Source of the DNA: Pontibacter akesuensis
Lineage (GTDB): Bacteria; Bacteroidota; Bacteroidia; Cytophagales; Hymenobacteraceae
Length of the DNA: 64,000 bases
Assembly (NCBI RefSeq): GCF_001611675.1
Contig: NZ_CP014766.1
Span: 3,162,001 to 3,226,000 of the forward strand
Direction of reading: 5' to 3'
Shown here: piece after piece, positions 24,567 to 33,298 of the stretch
Numbering within the stretch: position 1 is the first letter of the stretch
Layout of the letters: every line of letters begins with the position of its first letter
Translations under genes and position numbers: made by a program
The notes under the pieces: model-generated
What the model saw: the letters and a program-made list of their open reading frames with translations, nothing else
What the model was told of the DNA's origin: nothing
Database searches by the model: none

Positions 24567-25511
24567 CTATTCCTTGATCGGAGGCTCTGGCAACTCACTT
24601 TCTTTTTTAGGGAAGAGGAGCGAGGCGATGATGGAGATCGCCAGCACACCCCCAACTCCCAGCAGGGCGTAGCGCATGTCGATGTGGATAATATCGCTAA
24701 GCATCAGCTTTGCCCCAATAAACACCAGGATCACCGACAGCCCGTAGTGCAGGTAATGGAACAGCTGCATGATGCCGGCCAGGGCAAAGTACAAAGCCCG
24801 CAGGCCCAGCAGCGCAAACACGTTGGACGTGTACACGATAAACGGATCTTTGGAAATGGCCAGGATAGCCGGAATGGAGTCGGCGGCGAAAACCACGTCG
24901 GTACTCTCCACCATGATCAGCACCAGGAACAGCGGCGTAGCAAACCACTTGCCGTCTATCTTGGTAAAGAACTTGCCCCCAACCGGTGTTTTAGTGATGC
25001 GCATGTGCCTGCTCACCCACTTGATCAGCGGATTGTTCTCGGGGTGCACCTCCTCATCGCCATGCGAAAAGGCCATTTTGATACCCGTGAATATCAGGAA
25101 CGCGCCCAGTATATAGATGATGAAGTGGAACTTGGCAATCAGGGCCACGCCCACCAATATAAAGATGGCCCGCAGCACGAGCGCCCCAATAATTCCCCAG
25201 AAAAGGATCTTGTGCTGGTACTTAAGCGGCACCTTAAAGAAGTTGAAGATCATGATGAAGACAAACAGGTTGTCGACGCTCAAAGATTTCTCGATCAGGT
25301 AGCCAGTCAGGAATTCGAGGGCAGGAGCGGGGCCGCGCCAGAAGTAAATCAAGGCGTTGAAGCCAAGCGACAGCACGATCCAGAACAAGCTCCAAAGCAA
25401 GGCCTCCTTAATCTTTACCTCATGCTCTTTGCGGTGAAATACAAACAGGTCGAGGCCCAGGAGCAGGAGCACAAACGCGTTAAATATGATCCAGAAATAA
25501 ATATTATCCAT
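24567..25511 (-). CDS. TerC family membrane protein
   Basis: A 314-residue protein with about eight membrane segments. The family motifs LIEKSLSVDNLFVFIMIF and MVESTDVVFAADSIPAILA are intact, with the paired acidic residues in the membrane that are thought to bind metal. TerC/Alx proteins are linked to tellurite resistance and, in several bacteria, to manganese export. The gene is single. A possible structured RNA lies about 100 bp upstream (25610-25740), but it does not match the yybP-ykoY manganese riboswitch that often precedes terC genes. Confidence 0.92.
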   Translation of the reverse strand: MDNIYFWIIFNAFVLLLLGLDLFVFHRKEHEVKIKEALLWSLFWIVLSLGFNALIYFWRGPAPALEFLTGYLIEKSLSVDNLFVFIMIFNFFKVPLKYQHKILFWGIIGALVLRAIFILVGVALIAKFHFIIYILGAFLIFTGIKMAFSHGDEEVHPENNPLIKWVSRHMRITKTPVGGKFFTKIDGKWFATPLFLVLIMVESTDVVFAADSIPAILAISKDPFIVYTSNVFALLGLRALYFALAGIMQLFHYLHYGLSVILVFIGAKLMLSDIIHIDMRYALLGVGGVLAISIIASLLFPKKESELPEPPIKE

Positions 25512-25609
25512 ACAGGTTAGGGTGAATGGTCTTACTCAGCGGTATGCAAGTACATTATGCGATACCTTAGCCTGTAAAATTAGTCGGTAATACCATTGCT
25601 TGTATACCC

Positions 25610-25740
25610 GGTGCAAAAGGAATAGCAGGGATATTGCAAAATGAAGCCAGAGCTGCCGGGAGAGGCAATTAGGTTCTCAACCTGTGCACGTGGGATGAGC
25701 ACAGGTTGCTCTGGATAGAAGGTCCCGCTGCACCTTTTGC
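25610..25740. ncRNA. candidate structured RNA of unknown class
   Basis: The 278-bp gap between the terC and glycosyltransferase genes holds nested, perfect helices: an outer stem GCAAAAGG/CCTTTTGC (25613-25620/25733-25740) extended inward by AGC/GCT and GGGA/TCCC; CCAGAG/CTCTGG (25647-25652/25709-25714); a small hairpin TGCC/GGCA (25654-25657/25664-25667); and a 10-bp terminal stem CAACCTGTGC/GCACAGGTTG (25678-25687/25699-25708). The overall shape, a rod with a bulged middle, recalls 6S-type RNAs, but I cannot assign a class or a strand. GGTGCA (25610) can also pair with TGCACC (25729), giving an alternative outer stem. Only a weak -7-like TACCATTG (25591-25598) precedes it on the plus strand. 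Confidence 0.4.
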
Positions 25741-25789
25741 GATAGTCGACTTAAAATGAGGGAAATGATGAACCGGTAAGTATAGCTGT

Positions 25790-26524
25790 CTAGTAGCGGT
25801 CGAAGTGGCGGAAGTAGCTGCCGATCTTCATCTTGAAAACACCCAGGATAGCCTCCTTAAAGATACCAGACGACATTTTGGACGTGCCTTTGGTACGGTC
25901 GGTGAAAATGATGGGCACCTCTTTTATCTTGAAGCCATACTTGTAGCTCAGGAATTTCATCTCGATCTGGAAGGCATAGCCCACAAAGCGGATCTTGTTG
26001 AGCTGAATGGTTTCGAGCACTTTGCGGCGGTAGCACTTGAAGCCCGCGGTGGTGTCATGAATGGGCATGCCGGTAATCAGGCGTACGTAGGAGCTGGCGA
26101 AGTAAGACATCAGCACGCGGCTCATGGGCCAGTTTACCACGTTTACGCCCTGCACGTATCGGCTGCCAATGGCCATGTCGTAGCCGTCGGCGGCGCAGGC
26201 CAGGTACAGGCGGATGAGGTCGTCGGGGTTGTGCGAGAAATCGGCGTCCATCTCGAATATAAACTCATACCCGTTGCGGAGCGCATACTTAAAGCCGTGG
26301 ATATAGGCGGTGCCAAGCCCGAGTTTACCCTGGCGGGTCTCCAGGTGCAGCCTGCCAGCAAACTCCAGTTGCATTTGCCGCACAATGTCGGCGGTGCCAT
26401 CCGGAGAACCATCATCAATGATCAGCAGCTCAAACGGGTGGTCCAGCGACATCACTTTGCGAACCATCGCCTCAATATTCTCCCGTTCGTTGTAGGTTGG
26501 GATGATGACCAACGAGTCTTTCAT
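25790..26524 (-). CDS. polyprenol monophosphomannose synthase-like GT2
   Basis: A 244-residue GT2 glycosyltransferase of the DPM1 type. It shows LVIIPTYNERENIEAMV, IDDGSPDGTADIV and FEMDADFSHNP (DxD), then GSRYVQGVNVVNWPMSRVLMS and the C-terminal VPIIFTDRTKGTSKMSSGI typical of dolichol/polyprenol-phosphate mannosyltransferases. No C-terminal membrane segments are present, as in the short bacterial Ppm1-like forms. It would load mannose or a related sugar on a lipid carrier on the inner side of the membrane. It ends 17 bp before the PPO gene begins to be read, both on the minus strand, so the two may share a transcript. Confidence 0.9.
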   Translation of the reverse strand: MKDSLVIIPTYNERENIEAMVRKVMSLDHPFELLIIDDGSPDGTADIVRQMQLEFAGRLHLETRQGKLGLGTAYIHGFKYALRNGYEFIFEMDADFSHNPDDLIRLYLACAADGYDMAIGSRYVQGVNVVNWPMSRVLMSYFASSYVRLITGMPIHDTTAGFKCYRRKVLETIQLNKIRFVGYAFQIEMKFLSYKYGFKIKEVPIIFTDRTKGTSKMSSGIFKEAILGVFKMKIGSYFRHFDRY

Positions 26525-26541
26525 GCCCCAAATATAGCTAA

Positions 26542-27888
26542 TCAGCTATTGTGGGCATGCCGCAACTTTAAATTAATTTTATGGGCCAGCTCCTTGGCGT
26601 GCCTAATGCAGCTGGGCACCGACACCCCCGACAGCCAGTTAGCTCCGATATACAGCCCCTCGGCCTCCAGTTCCCTGGCCATCAGGTGGGCATCCTCAAT
26701 GTGCATGTCGTACTGCGGAATGGACTGCTTCCACAAATGTGCGTGCTGGAAGTTGGGTTTGTCAGCGTCAATGCCATGGTGCTTTTTGAGTTCCTGATGC
26801 ACCTGCTGCAAAAGCTCCTCCGGCTCGGCAAGCGCATGCTGCTCGGACTGCACACCGCCAACGAAGGTGGTAAACAGCACCTCGTGCGGCCTGCAGCGGC
26901 CCTCAAACAGCGAACTGCTCCAGATAGTACCCGCCGCAAAGGCAGCCTCGGCTTTGGGGTGCAGCACACCGAAGCCGTTGAGTTTATTCGCCACATCGCG
27001 GCGGTTGTAGGCGGTGTGCACCACAGCCATGGGCGGGTATTGCACATTCTGCATCGCTGCGGCCATGCCCGGAAAGGTGTACTGCAGCAAGTCCACAGCT
27101 TTTGGGGCAGGCAATGCCAGTACCAACGTGCTGTATTCTTCGGTATCGTGGTCGCCGGGGGAGGAGCAGCTTAAGATATACTTGCCCTGGCTGCGGGTTA
27201 CCATCTCCACGGGGTGCTCCAGGTGCAGCGAAATAAGCTTCCCGGCAATCGCATCGGGAAGCGTCTGCATTCCCTTTACAAAAGAGAATACCTCCTTGCG
27301 GCGGGCGTTCCTGGCCTCCAGTACCATCCCCTTCAGCACAGAGCCATGCGCCTGCTCCAGCTCTTTCAGGAGTGGGAACGTTTTGTGTACCAGTAGTTTG
27401 TCTGGGTCGCCGGCGTAGATTCCCCGCACAAATGGGTTGACGGCATAATCTACTACATCGCGGCCAAAGCGACGCTCGAAGAACTGGGAAATGGTTTCGT
27501 AGGCATGGCCTGATGGTGGTACCTTCTTTTCCTGCAGGATGCGGTACTTCGCCTTCCAGGAGAAAAAGTTATTGGAGAGCAGCGTGAGCGGGGAAGAGGG
27601 GAGCCGCTGATAAGTGCCTTTACGCAGCACATAGCGGTTCTCACTCACAGGAGAGGCGGGCAGCACCTCCTGCTCCAGCTTCAGGTCGCGGATCAGTTCC
27701 TCCAGTTCAGGCGAGTGGTGTAGCGAGTTAGGTCCCATTTCCAGCAGGTAGTCGCCCGCCTGCACCGTGCGGATGTTACCGCCTACGTGAGGGCCCGCTT
27801 CAAACAGGTCGTACGGTACCCCTAGCTTCTGCAAGTGATAAGCCAATGCCAAACCCGATATGCCCGCTCCTACTATCGCTACTCTCAT
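26542..27888 (-). CDS. hemG: protoporphyrinogen oxidase (oxygen-dependent type)
   Basis: About 448 residues from the ATG at 27888 (the frame is open to 27933). The start VAIVGAGISGLALAYHLQKLG is the FAD-binding Rossmann motif, followed by FEAGPHVGGNIRT and MGPNSLHHSPEL as in PPO enzymes. Near the C-terminus LYIGANWLSGVSVPSCI is the second FAD-binding region. It oxidises protoporphyrinogen IX to protoporphyrin IX in heme synthesis, peripheral to the membrane. The family symbol hemG or hemY is used in different groups. No other heme genes are in the window. Confidence 0.9.
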   Translation of the reverse strand: MRVAIVGAGISGLALAYHLQKLGVPYDLFEAGPHVGGNIRTVQAGDYLLEMGPNSLHHSPELEELIRDLKLEQEVLPASPVSENRYVLRKGTYQRLPSSPLTLLSNNFFSWKAKYRILQEKKVPPSGHAYETISQFFERRFGRDVVDYAVNPFVRGIYAGDPDKLLVHKTFPLLKELEQAHGSVLKGMVLEARNARRKEVFSFVKGMQTLPDAIAGKLISLHLEHPVEMVTRSQGKYILSCSSPGDHDTEEYSTLVLALPAPKAVDLLQYTFPGMAAAMQNVQYPPMAVVHTAYNRRDVANKLNGFGVLHPKAEAAFAAGTIWSSSLFEGRCRPHEVLFTTFVGGVQSEQHALAEPEELLQQVHQELKKHHGIDADKPNFQHAHLWKQSIPQYDMHIEDAHLMARELEAEGLYIGANWLSGVSVPSCIRHAKELAHKINLKLRHAHNS

Positions 27889-28027
27889 CGCTACTGTTCG
27901 TGTGGTGCTCCGTTGTACGGCCTCCGTGCCCAAAATGTGGTTTAACTGTGATTATGGTACTCTGCTACTGCAGCAGCCGCTGGTTTAACGTTTAAATTTG
28001 TATTTTAGCGCCTCAACTAGTTGAACT

Positions 28028-28564
28028 ATGCATAAGCCAGTGCAAAAATGCGTTTTCCTCGACCGCGACGGCGTACTGAACCGCGAACGGGGAAATTATA
28101 CCTATACGTTAGAAGATTTTGAAGTGCTGCCGCGCGTGCCCAAAGCCCTGAAGCTGTTGAAGAGGAACGGCTATTTGCTGGTTGTTGTTACAAACCAGGC
28201 AGGTATCGCCAAGGGGCTTTACAAAGGTAGTGATGTGGCGGCCTGCCACCAGAAACTGCAGGACAGTTGCGAAGGCCTGATCGACGCCATTTACTACGCC
28301 CCGAACCACCCTGATTTTTCGGCCTCGCTCTCCCGCAAACCAGATAGCCTGATGCTGGAAAAGGCCATCGCGAAGTACAATTTAGACCCGGCGGCCTCGT
28401 GGATGGTAGGCGACTCGCTGCGCGACCTGGAGGCAGCTACGAAAGTGGGTGTGAGAGGAATACTCGTTGGGGACAAATACCCACCCGATACGCATGCCTG
28501 GCAAGTGCAGGACCTGTGGGAGGCAAGCCAGTTTATACTTGCTGAAACAAAAAAACCGGCCTGA
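28028..28564 (+). CDS. HAD-IIIA phosphatase, GmhB-like
   Basis: A 178-residue HAD hydrolase with the catalytic FLDRDGVLNRE at the N-terminus, VTNQAGIAKG, SRKPDSLML and VGDSLRDLEAA, in the order seen in D-glycero-D-manno-heptose 1,7-bisphosphate 7-phosphatase and histidinol phosphatase. The zinc-binding Cys/His cluster normally found before the RKP motif is absent: the segment reads YYAPNHPDFSASLSRKP with no Cys. The substrate is therefore uncertain. The stop codon lies inside the loop of its own terminator (28552-28574). Confidence 0.85.
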   Translation: MHKPVQKCVFLDRDGVLNRERGNYTYTLEDFEVLPRVPKALKLLKRNGYLLVVVTNQAGIAKGLYKGSDVAACHQKLQDSCEGLIDAIYYAPNHPDFSASLSRKPDSLMLEKAIAKYNLDPAASWMVGDSLRDLEAATKVGVRGILVGDKYPPDTHAWQVQDLWEASQFILAETKKPA

Positions 28565-28574
28565 AGCCGGTTTT
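28552..28574 (+). terminator. terminator overlapping the HAD gene stop
   Basis: AAAACCGGC (28552-28560) and GCCGGTTTT (28566-28574) with the TGA stop codon of the phosphatase in the loop. TATACTT lies 20 bp upstream, still inside the gene. The A-rich left side means it can also act on the minus-strand small lipoprotein gene. Confidence 0.75.
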
Positions 28575-28599
28575 ATATGTCATTCTGTGAAGCAACGCT

Positions 28600-28767
28600 T
28601 TAGCTGCTCGCGCGGTCAGTAGCCTTCTCAGCAGCGGTAGCTACAACCGTTGTTTGCTCTACCTTTTGGGTCTCTGTTTTCTCATAACCGTAAGCCGGGC
28701 AGTACGTTTTGCAGGAGGCCATGCCCAATGCCAGGCATACAGCGCCTACTAAAATTCCTTTTTTCAT
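28600..28767 (-). CDS. small lipoprotein, 55 residues
   Basis: A short gene starting MKKGILVGAVCLALGMASC, a clear signal peptide with lipobox and the acylated Cys at residue 19. The mature part is only 37 residues: CKTYCPAYGYE followed by a Thr/Val/Ala-rich charged tail. The four-residue spacing of the two Cys (CKTYC) and the Pro-Ala-Tyr that follows look conserved in design, but I do not know the family. It would sit on the inner or outer membrane facing the periplasm. It is convergent with the phosphatase gene and shares its terminator region. Confidence 0.75.
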   Translation of the reverse strand: MKKGILVGAVCLALGMASCKTYCPAYGYEKTETQKVEQTTVVATAAEKATDRASS

Positions 28768-28858
28768 GATCGTCATAAGTTTAGGGGGATCTGCATCAAA
28801 AATAGCTGATTTTCACCAACTTCAAAATGAATTCACCAAATCCTTCGTTTGAATCAAA

Positions 28859-30253
28859 TTATACTTCGTAACCTAATATTTTCAGCATGGCATCACTGGT
28901 TTGTTCCGGTGCGAACTGCCATGTTTTCAGCTCCCCGTTCTCATCACGGTCTACCAGTATGTGCTGTGGCGAGGGGATCAGGCAGTGCTTGATGCCGCCG
29001 TAGCCACTCAGCTGCTCCTGGTAGGCACCCGTGTGGAAGAAACCAATATAAAGGGGCTCCCCTTTTGGGATCTTTGGCAGGAAAACCTGGAACGAGTGCA
29101 TTTCAGAATTGTAGTAATCCTGGCTGTCGCACGTCATGCCGCCTAATTGTATTTTACGGTAATCCTTGTCCCAATGGTTTACGGAAAGTAGCGGCCAACG
29201 TTGGTTCAAAGCCCAGGCATCCGGTAAATTTGTTATAAACGAGCCATCAATCATGTACCACAGCTCTTTATCGTTCTGCAGTTTCTCATCCAGAATGGAG
29301 TAAATGTTGGCTGCGCTCTCGCCCACCGTAAAGATTCCGAACTCGGTGAAGATGTTCGGCTCCGGCACGCCCTCCTCGTTGCAGATGCGCTTGATGGTGC
29401 GCAGCACTTCCTCCACCATGTACTTGTAATCGTAATCGGCCTGTATAGAGGTTTTGATCGGGAAGCCGCCGCCAATGTCAATCGTGTCCAATTCAGGGCA
29501 CACCTTCTTCACCTCGGCATACTTGCGCACAAAGCGCGTAAGCTCCGACCAGTAGTAAGACGTGTCTTTAATGCCGGTGTTGATGAAGTAATGCAGCATT
29601 TTCAGCTCAAAGTTCGGGTTCGGCTTAATCTGCTGCTCGTACAGGTCAATCACATCGTTGTAGCGCACGCCCAGGCGCGAAGTATAAAACTCGAACTTCG
29701 GCTCCTCGTCCGAGGCCAGGCGGATGCCCACTTTTGTCTTCGTTTTGATGTGCTCCTTGTAGTACTCTATCTCACCGAGGTGGTCAAGTATGGGCATGCA
29801 GTTCACAAACCCGTCGTTCACCAGCTCGGATATCCACTGGCGGTACCGCTCGCGCTTAAAGCCGTTGCAGATAATGTAGGTGCCTTTGCTTATCTTGCCC
29901 TTTTTGTACAACGCCTTGATAATCTGCATATCATAACCCGAAGAGGTTTCGATATGGATATCGTTCTTCAGCGCCTCCTCCAGCACAAACGAGAAGTGCG
30001 AGGCCTTGGTGCAGTAGCAGTACGTGTAGGTGCCCTTGTAATCCAGCTTTTCCATGCTCTCCTTAAAGAACAATTTGGCACGCTGTATCTGCGAGCTGAT
30101 CTTGGGTAAGTATGTTAATTTAAGCGGGGTGCCATATTGTTTGATGAGGTCCATCAACGGAATGCCGTTGAATAGCAACTCATTATTTTCTACCTGAAAT
30201 TCTTCTGTCGGAAAGTCGAATGTTTGATGTATGAGGTCGGTGTATTTGTCCAT
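28859..30253 (-). CDS. speA: arginine decarboxylase (PLP, fold type III)
   Basis: A 464-residue PLP enzyme of the alanine racemase-like decarboxylase fold. The PLP Lys lies in TYCYCTKASH, and HYFINTGIKDTSYYW, IDIGGGFP and FTEFGIFTVGESA are the family motifs. The shape is that of the short arginine decarboxylases of Bacteroidota, which make agmatine for polyamine synthesis. It is much shorter than the 630-residue E. coli SpeA. It is divergently arranged with an arginase gene whose ATG lies 180 bp away. No Bacteroidota promoter is clear in the gap. Confidence 0.88.
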   Translation of the reverse strand: MDKYTDLIHQTFDFPTEEFQVENNELLFNGIPLMDLIKQYGTPLKLTYLPKISSQIQRAKLFFKESMEKLDYKGTYTYCYCTKASHFSFVLEEALKNDIHIETSSGYDMQIIKALYKKGKISKGTYIICNGFKRERYRQWISELVNDGFVNCMPILDHLGEIEYYKEHIKTKTKVGIRLASDEEPKFEFYTSRLGVRYNDVIDLYEQQIKPNPNFELKMLHYFINTGIKDTSYYWSELTRFVRKYAEVKKVCPELDTIDIGGGFPIKTSIQADYDYKYMVEEVLRTIKRICNEEGVPEPNIFTEFGIFTVGESAANIYSILDEKLQNDKELWYMIDGSFITNLPDAWALNQRWPLLSVNHWDKDYRKIQLGGMTCDSQDYYNSEMHSFQVFLPKIPKGEPLYIGFFHTGAYQEQLSGYGGIKHCLIPSPQHILVDRDENGELKTWQFAPEQTSDAMLKILGYEV

Positions 30254-30431
30254 CTAGGATACTTGAGAATTAAGAAAACATGCAATATTGATGGTTATTT
30301 ACCATCTTTGCAAAAACTTTGTTCAATTTTAGGTCAACGTAAACTGATTTCTTTTAATTCAGAATCAGTAGCGTGGGGTATAAATTCCTGTGTTGCGTTG
30401 CCTGTGGTACAAGAGAGGAAGCTGCTGCCAT

Positions 30432-31403
30432 ATGAAAAAAATAAAACTAATCGAAGTAAGGTCCGAACTAGGCGCCGGTACACGCGGAGCCAGTATGGGC
30501 ATCGAGGCGCTGAGGGTTGCTTGCTGGGACAAAGGATCCGATTATTTCAAGCGTTTCAATTCTGTTAGCGTACCCGATCTAAACTATACTTTATTTGATC
30601 CGGACGTTTTCCCGAACGCCCACCGCATCGACAGTATTCTGACTGTTCAGAAAAACATTGCCAGGGCCGTAGAGCAAACCATCGCCCAGGACATGTTTCC
30701 TCTGGTGTTGGCCGGTGACCATTCTAACGCACACGGAACCATTGCTGGTATAAAAGCGGCCTATCCGGATAAAACTTTAGGTGTAATCTGGATAGATGCG
30801 CACGCGGATATCCACTCGCCCTATACATCGCCGTCGGGCAACGTGCACGGCATGCCGCTGGCCATGGCCCTAAACGTAGACAACCTCGACCGGCAGATAA
30901 ACGACCCTGCGCCGGAGACGGTGTTCTTCTGGAACTCACTCAAGAAACTGGGCTACGACGGCCCAAAACTGAAGCCCGAGCACCTGGTGTACATCGTGGT
31001 GCGCGATACTGAGGAGCCCGAAGATCACTTTATCAGTAAGAACGGCATCAAGAACTTTACCTATGCCGAGTTCACGCTGAAAGGAGCCGAGCAAGTGGCG
31101 CGCGAAGCGCTGGAGCGCCTGAAGGACTGCGACATACTCTACATCTCGTTTGATGTGGACAGCCTGGACTCCAAGTTCTCCAAAGGAACAGGTACGCCGG
31201 TAGAGGTGGGCCTGACGGTGCAGGAGGCAAAAGACCTGAACTACTTCCTGCTGCAGGACCCGCGCGTGGTGTGCTACGAGATGACGGAGATTAACCCCAC
31301 GCTCGACACAGAGAACACGATGGCCGAAAACGCGTTCGATATACTCGAAACAGCCACGGAGGCCATCTTACAAAAAGAATCTAAAAGTACAGCTATACAT
31401 TAA
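30432..31403 (+). CDS. arginase family protein
   Basis: About 323 residues from the ATG at 30432 (the frame is open from 30390). It is a ureohydrolase with the manganese ligands in AGDHSNAHGT, IDAHADIHS and SFDVDSLDS. The segment TSPSGNVHGMPLA is the arginase form and not the agmatinase form, so arginine is the likely substrate, giving ornithine and urea. It starts close to the divergent arginine decarboxylase and its stop overlaps the argS start by one base (TAATG). Three arginine-using enzymes are thus side by side. Confidence 0.85.
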   Translation: MKKIKLIEVRSELGAGTRGASMGIEALRVACWDKGSDYFKRFNSVSVPDLNYTLFDPDVFPNAHRIDSILTVQKNIARAVEQTIAQDMFPLVLAGDHSNAHGTIAGIKAAYPDKTLGVIWIDAHADIHSPYTSPSGNVHGMPLAMALNVDNLDRQINDPAPETVFFWNSLKKLGYDGPKLKPEHLVYIVVRDTEEPEDHFISKNGIKNFTYAEFTLKGAEQVAREALERLKDCDILYISFDVDSLDSKFSKGTGTPVEVGLTVQEAKDLNYFLLQDPRVVCYEMTEINPTLDTENTMAENAFDILETATEAILQKESKSTAIH

Positions 31404-33193
31404 TGCAACTTCAAAACGCCATTAGCCAGCGCATCAGCCAGGCCCTGCAGGCCGTGTTCCAGATTTCTGTGGATGCCGCACAAATCGCCCTGCAGCCTAC
31501 CCGCAAAGAGTTTGCCGGCTCGTTTACCTTCGTCACGTTCCCATACACCAAGCAGGTGGGCAAAGGCCCTGAGCAAATTGGCCAGGCGCTGGGCGAGTAC
31601 CTGAAGGAGAACGCCAGCGAGATCCGGGATTTTAATGTAGTGAAAGGTTTCCTGAACCTGGAGGTAGAGGAGGCCGAGTGGCTGCAGCTGTTCCGTGGCA
31701 TTATGGGCAATACAAATTACGGGCAGGCCGAGGCAAGCGGCCGCAAGGTGATGGTGGAGTATTCCTCGCCGAACACCAATAAGCCGCTGCACCTGGGCCA
31801 CCTGCGCAACAACTTCCTGGGCTACTCTGTTTCCGAAATTCTGAAGGCGAATGGCCACGAGGTGATGAAGGTGAACCTGGTGAACGACCGGGGCATTCAC
31901 ATCTGCAAGTCGATGCTGGCCTACGAGAAAATGGGCAGCGGCGAGACACCGGAAAGCAGCGGGCTGAAAGGCGACCACCTGGTGGGCAAGTACTACGTGC
32001 TGTTCGACAAGGCCTACAAAGAGCAGGTAGAGGAGCTGGTGGCCAACGGCATGGAAAAAGAGGAAGCCAAGAAGAAGGCGCCCCTCATGCTCGAGGCGCA
32101 GGATATGCTGCTGAAGTGGGAGCAGGGCGACGAGCAGGTGGTGAACCTCTGGAAAAAGATGAACACCTGGGTATACGCCGGCTTCGATCAGACCTACCGC
32201 ACCATCGGCGTTGACTTCGATAAATATTACTACGAGTCGCAGACTTATACATTAGGGAAAGAGCGCGTGGAGGAAGGCCTGCAGAAAGGCGTTTTCTTTA
32301 ACAAAGACAACGGCTCTGTCTGGGTTGACCTGACGGAGGAGGGGCTGGATGAGAAGCTGCTTTTAAGAGCCGACGGCACCTCAGTGTACATCACGCAGGA
32401 CCTGGGCACGGCTGAACTGAAGTATAACGACTTCCCGTACGACCAGTCGGTGTACGTAGTGGCCGATGAGCAGAACTACCATTTCCAGGTGCTGAAGGCC
32501 GCACTGAAGAAACTGGGCAAGCCATACGCCGAAGGCATCTACCACCTGTCCTACGGCATGGTGGATCTGCCTTCCGGTAAAATGAAATCCCGTGAAGGCA
32601 CGGTGGTAGATGCAGACGAACTGGTGCAGGAGATGATCGACACGGCACGCCAGCAGACAGAGGAACTGGGCAAGATAGAAGGCTTCACTGAGGCACAGGC
32701 GCAGGAGCTGTACCATACCCTGGCAATGGGCGCACTGAAGTACTTTCTGCTGAAAGTGGACCCGAAAAAGCGCATGCTGTTCAACCCGCAGGAGTCAATC
32801 GACTTCCGGGGTAACACCGGTCCATTCATCCAGTACACGCACGCACGCATCTCGGCCATACTTCGCAAAGCAGGCGAGATGGGTATCAGTGTAGATGCCG
32901 CCTCGTTCGGGAATTTTGAGAAGCTGCACGAAACGGAGCAGGAGGTGATCATACAGTTAGTGAACTTCCCGGCAGTGGTGAAGGAGGCTGGTAACCTGTT
33001 TGCCCCATCGGTTATCGCCAGTTATGCTTATGAGCTGGCAAAGGCGTACAACCGCTTTTACCAGGAGGTTTCCATCTTTAATGAGACGGACGAACAGGCG
33101 CGCAGTTTCCGCATTGCCCTCTCGGCGATGGTGGCGCGTTTCGTGCGCGAAAGTATGAAGCTGCTGGGTATTGAGGTGCCTGAGCGTATGTAA
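31403..33193 (+). CDS. argS: arginyl-tRNA synthetase
   Basis: A 596-residue class I synthetase. The N-terminal tRNA-binding domain is followed by the HIGH motif in its ArgRS form (SPNTNKPLHLGHLRN, residues about 129-143) and the DALR anticodon-binding domain at the end (ASYAYELAKAYNRFYQEV, LSAMVARFVRESMKLLGIEVPERM). The KMSKS loop is replaced by MKSREGT, a common ArgRS variation. It is translationally coupled to the upstream arginase gene. Confidence 0.96.
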   Translation: MQLQNAISQRISQALQAVFQISVDAAQIALQPTRKEFAGSFTFVTFPYTKQVGKGPEQIGQALGEYLKENASEIRDFNVVKGFLNLEVEEAEWLQLFRGIMGNTNYGQAEASGRKVMVEYSSPNTNKPLHLGHLRNNFLGYSVSEILKANGHEVMKVNLVNDRGIHICKSMLAYEKMGSGETPESSGLKGDHLVGKYYVLFDKAYKEQVEELVANGMEKEEAKKKAPLMLEAQDMLLKWEQGDEQVVNLWKKMNTWVYAGFDQTYRTIGVDFDKYYYESQTYTLGKERVEEGLQKGVFFNKDNGSVWVDLTEEGLDEKLLLRADGTSVYITQDLGTAELKYNDFPYDQSVYVVADEQNYHFQVLKAALKKLGKPYAEGIYHLSYGMVDLPSGKMKSREGTVVDADELVQEMIDTARQQTEELGKIEGFTEAQAQELYHTLAMGALKYFLLKVDPKKRMLFNPQESIDFRGNTGPFIQYTHARISAILRKAGEMGISVDAASFGNFEKLHETEQEVIIQLVNFPAVVKEAGNLFAPSVIASYAYELAKAYNRFYQEVSIFNETDEQARSFRIALSAMVARFVRESMKLLGIEVPERM

Positions 33194-33298
33194 GGCATCA
33201 CACGAATATAAATTTGTGAGGCCGGCGAACAAAGTATAGTGTTTTCGGTTGTACCTGCACTTGCTATATTTCATAACAAGACGTTACCAAAAATACGT

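Noticed and set aside
24564-25520. 318-codon open frame on the plus strand
   Set aside because: It is the antisense shadow of the TerC gene, which has intact family motifs; the plus-strand product is a low-complexity Gln/His/Arg-rich sequence without any domain.
25610-25740. SAM-I, TPP, cobalamin or yybP-ykoY riboswitch
   Set aside because: Short fragments such as GCAACC and AAGGTGC occur on the minus strand, but the order and the core structures of these classes are not met.
25805-26797. 330-codon open frame on the plus strand
   Set aside because: It runs antisense across the DPM1-like glycosyltransferase and the end of the PPO gene and has no recognisable motif.
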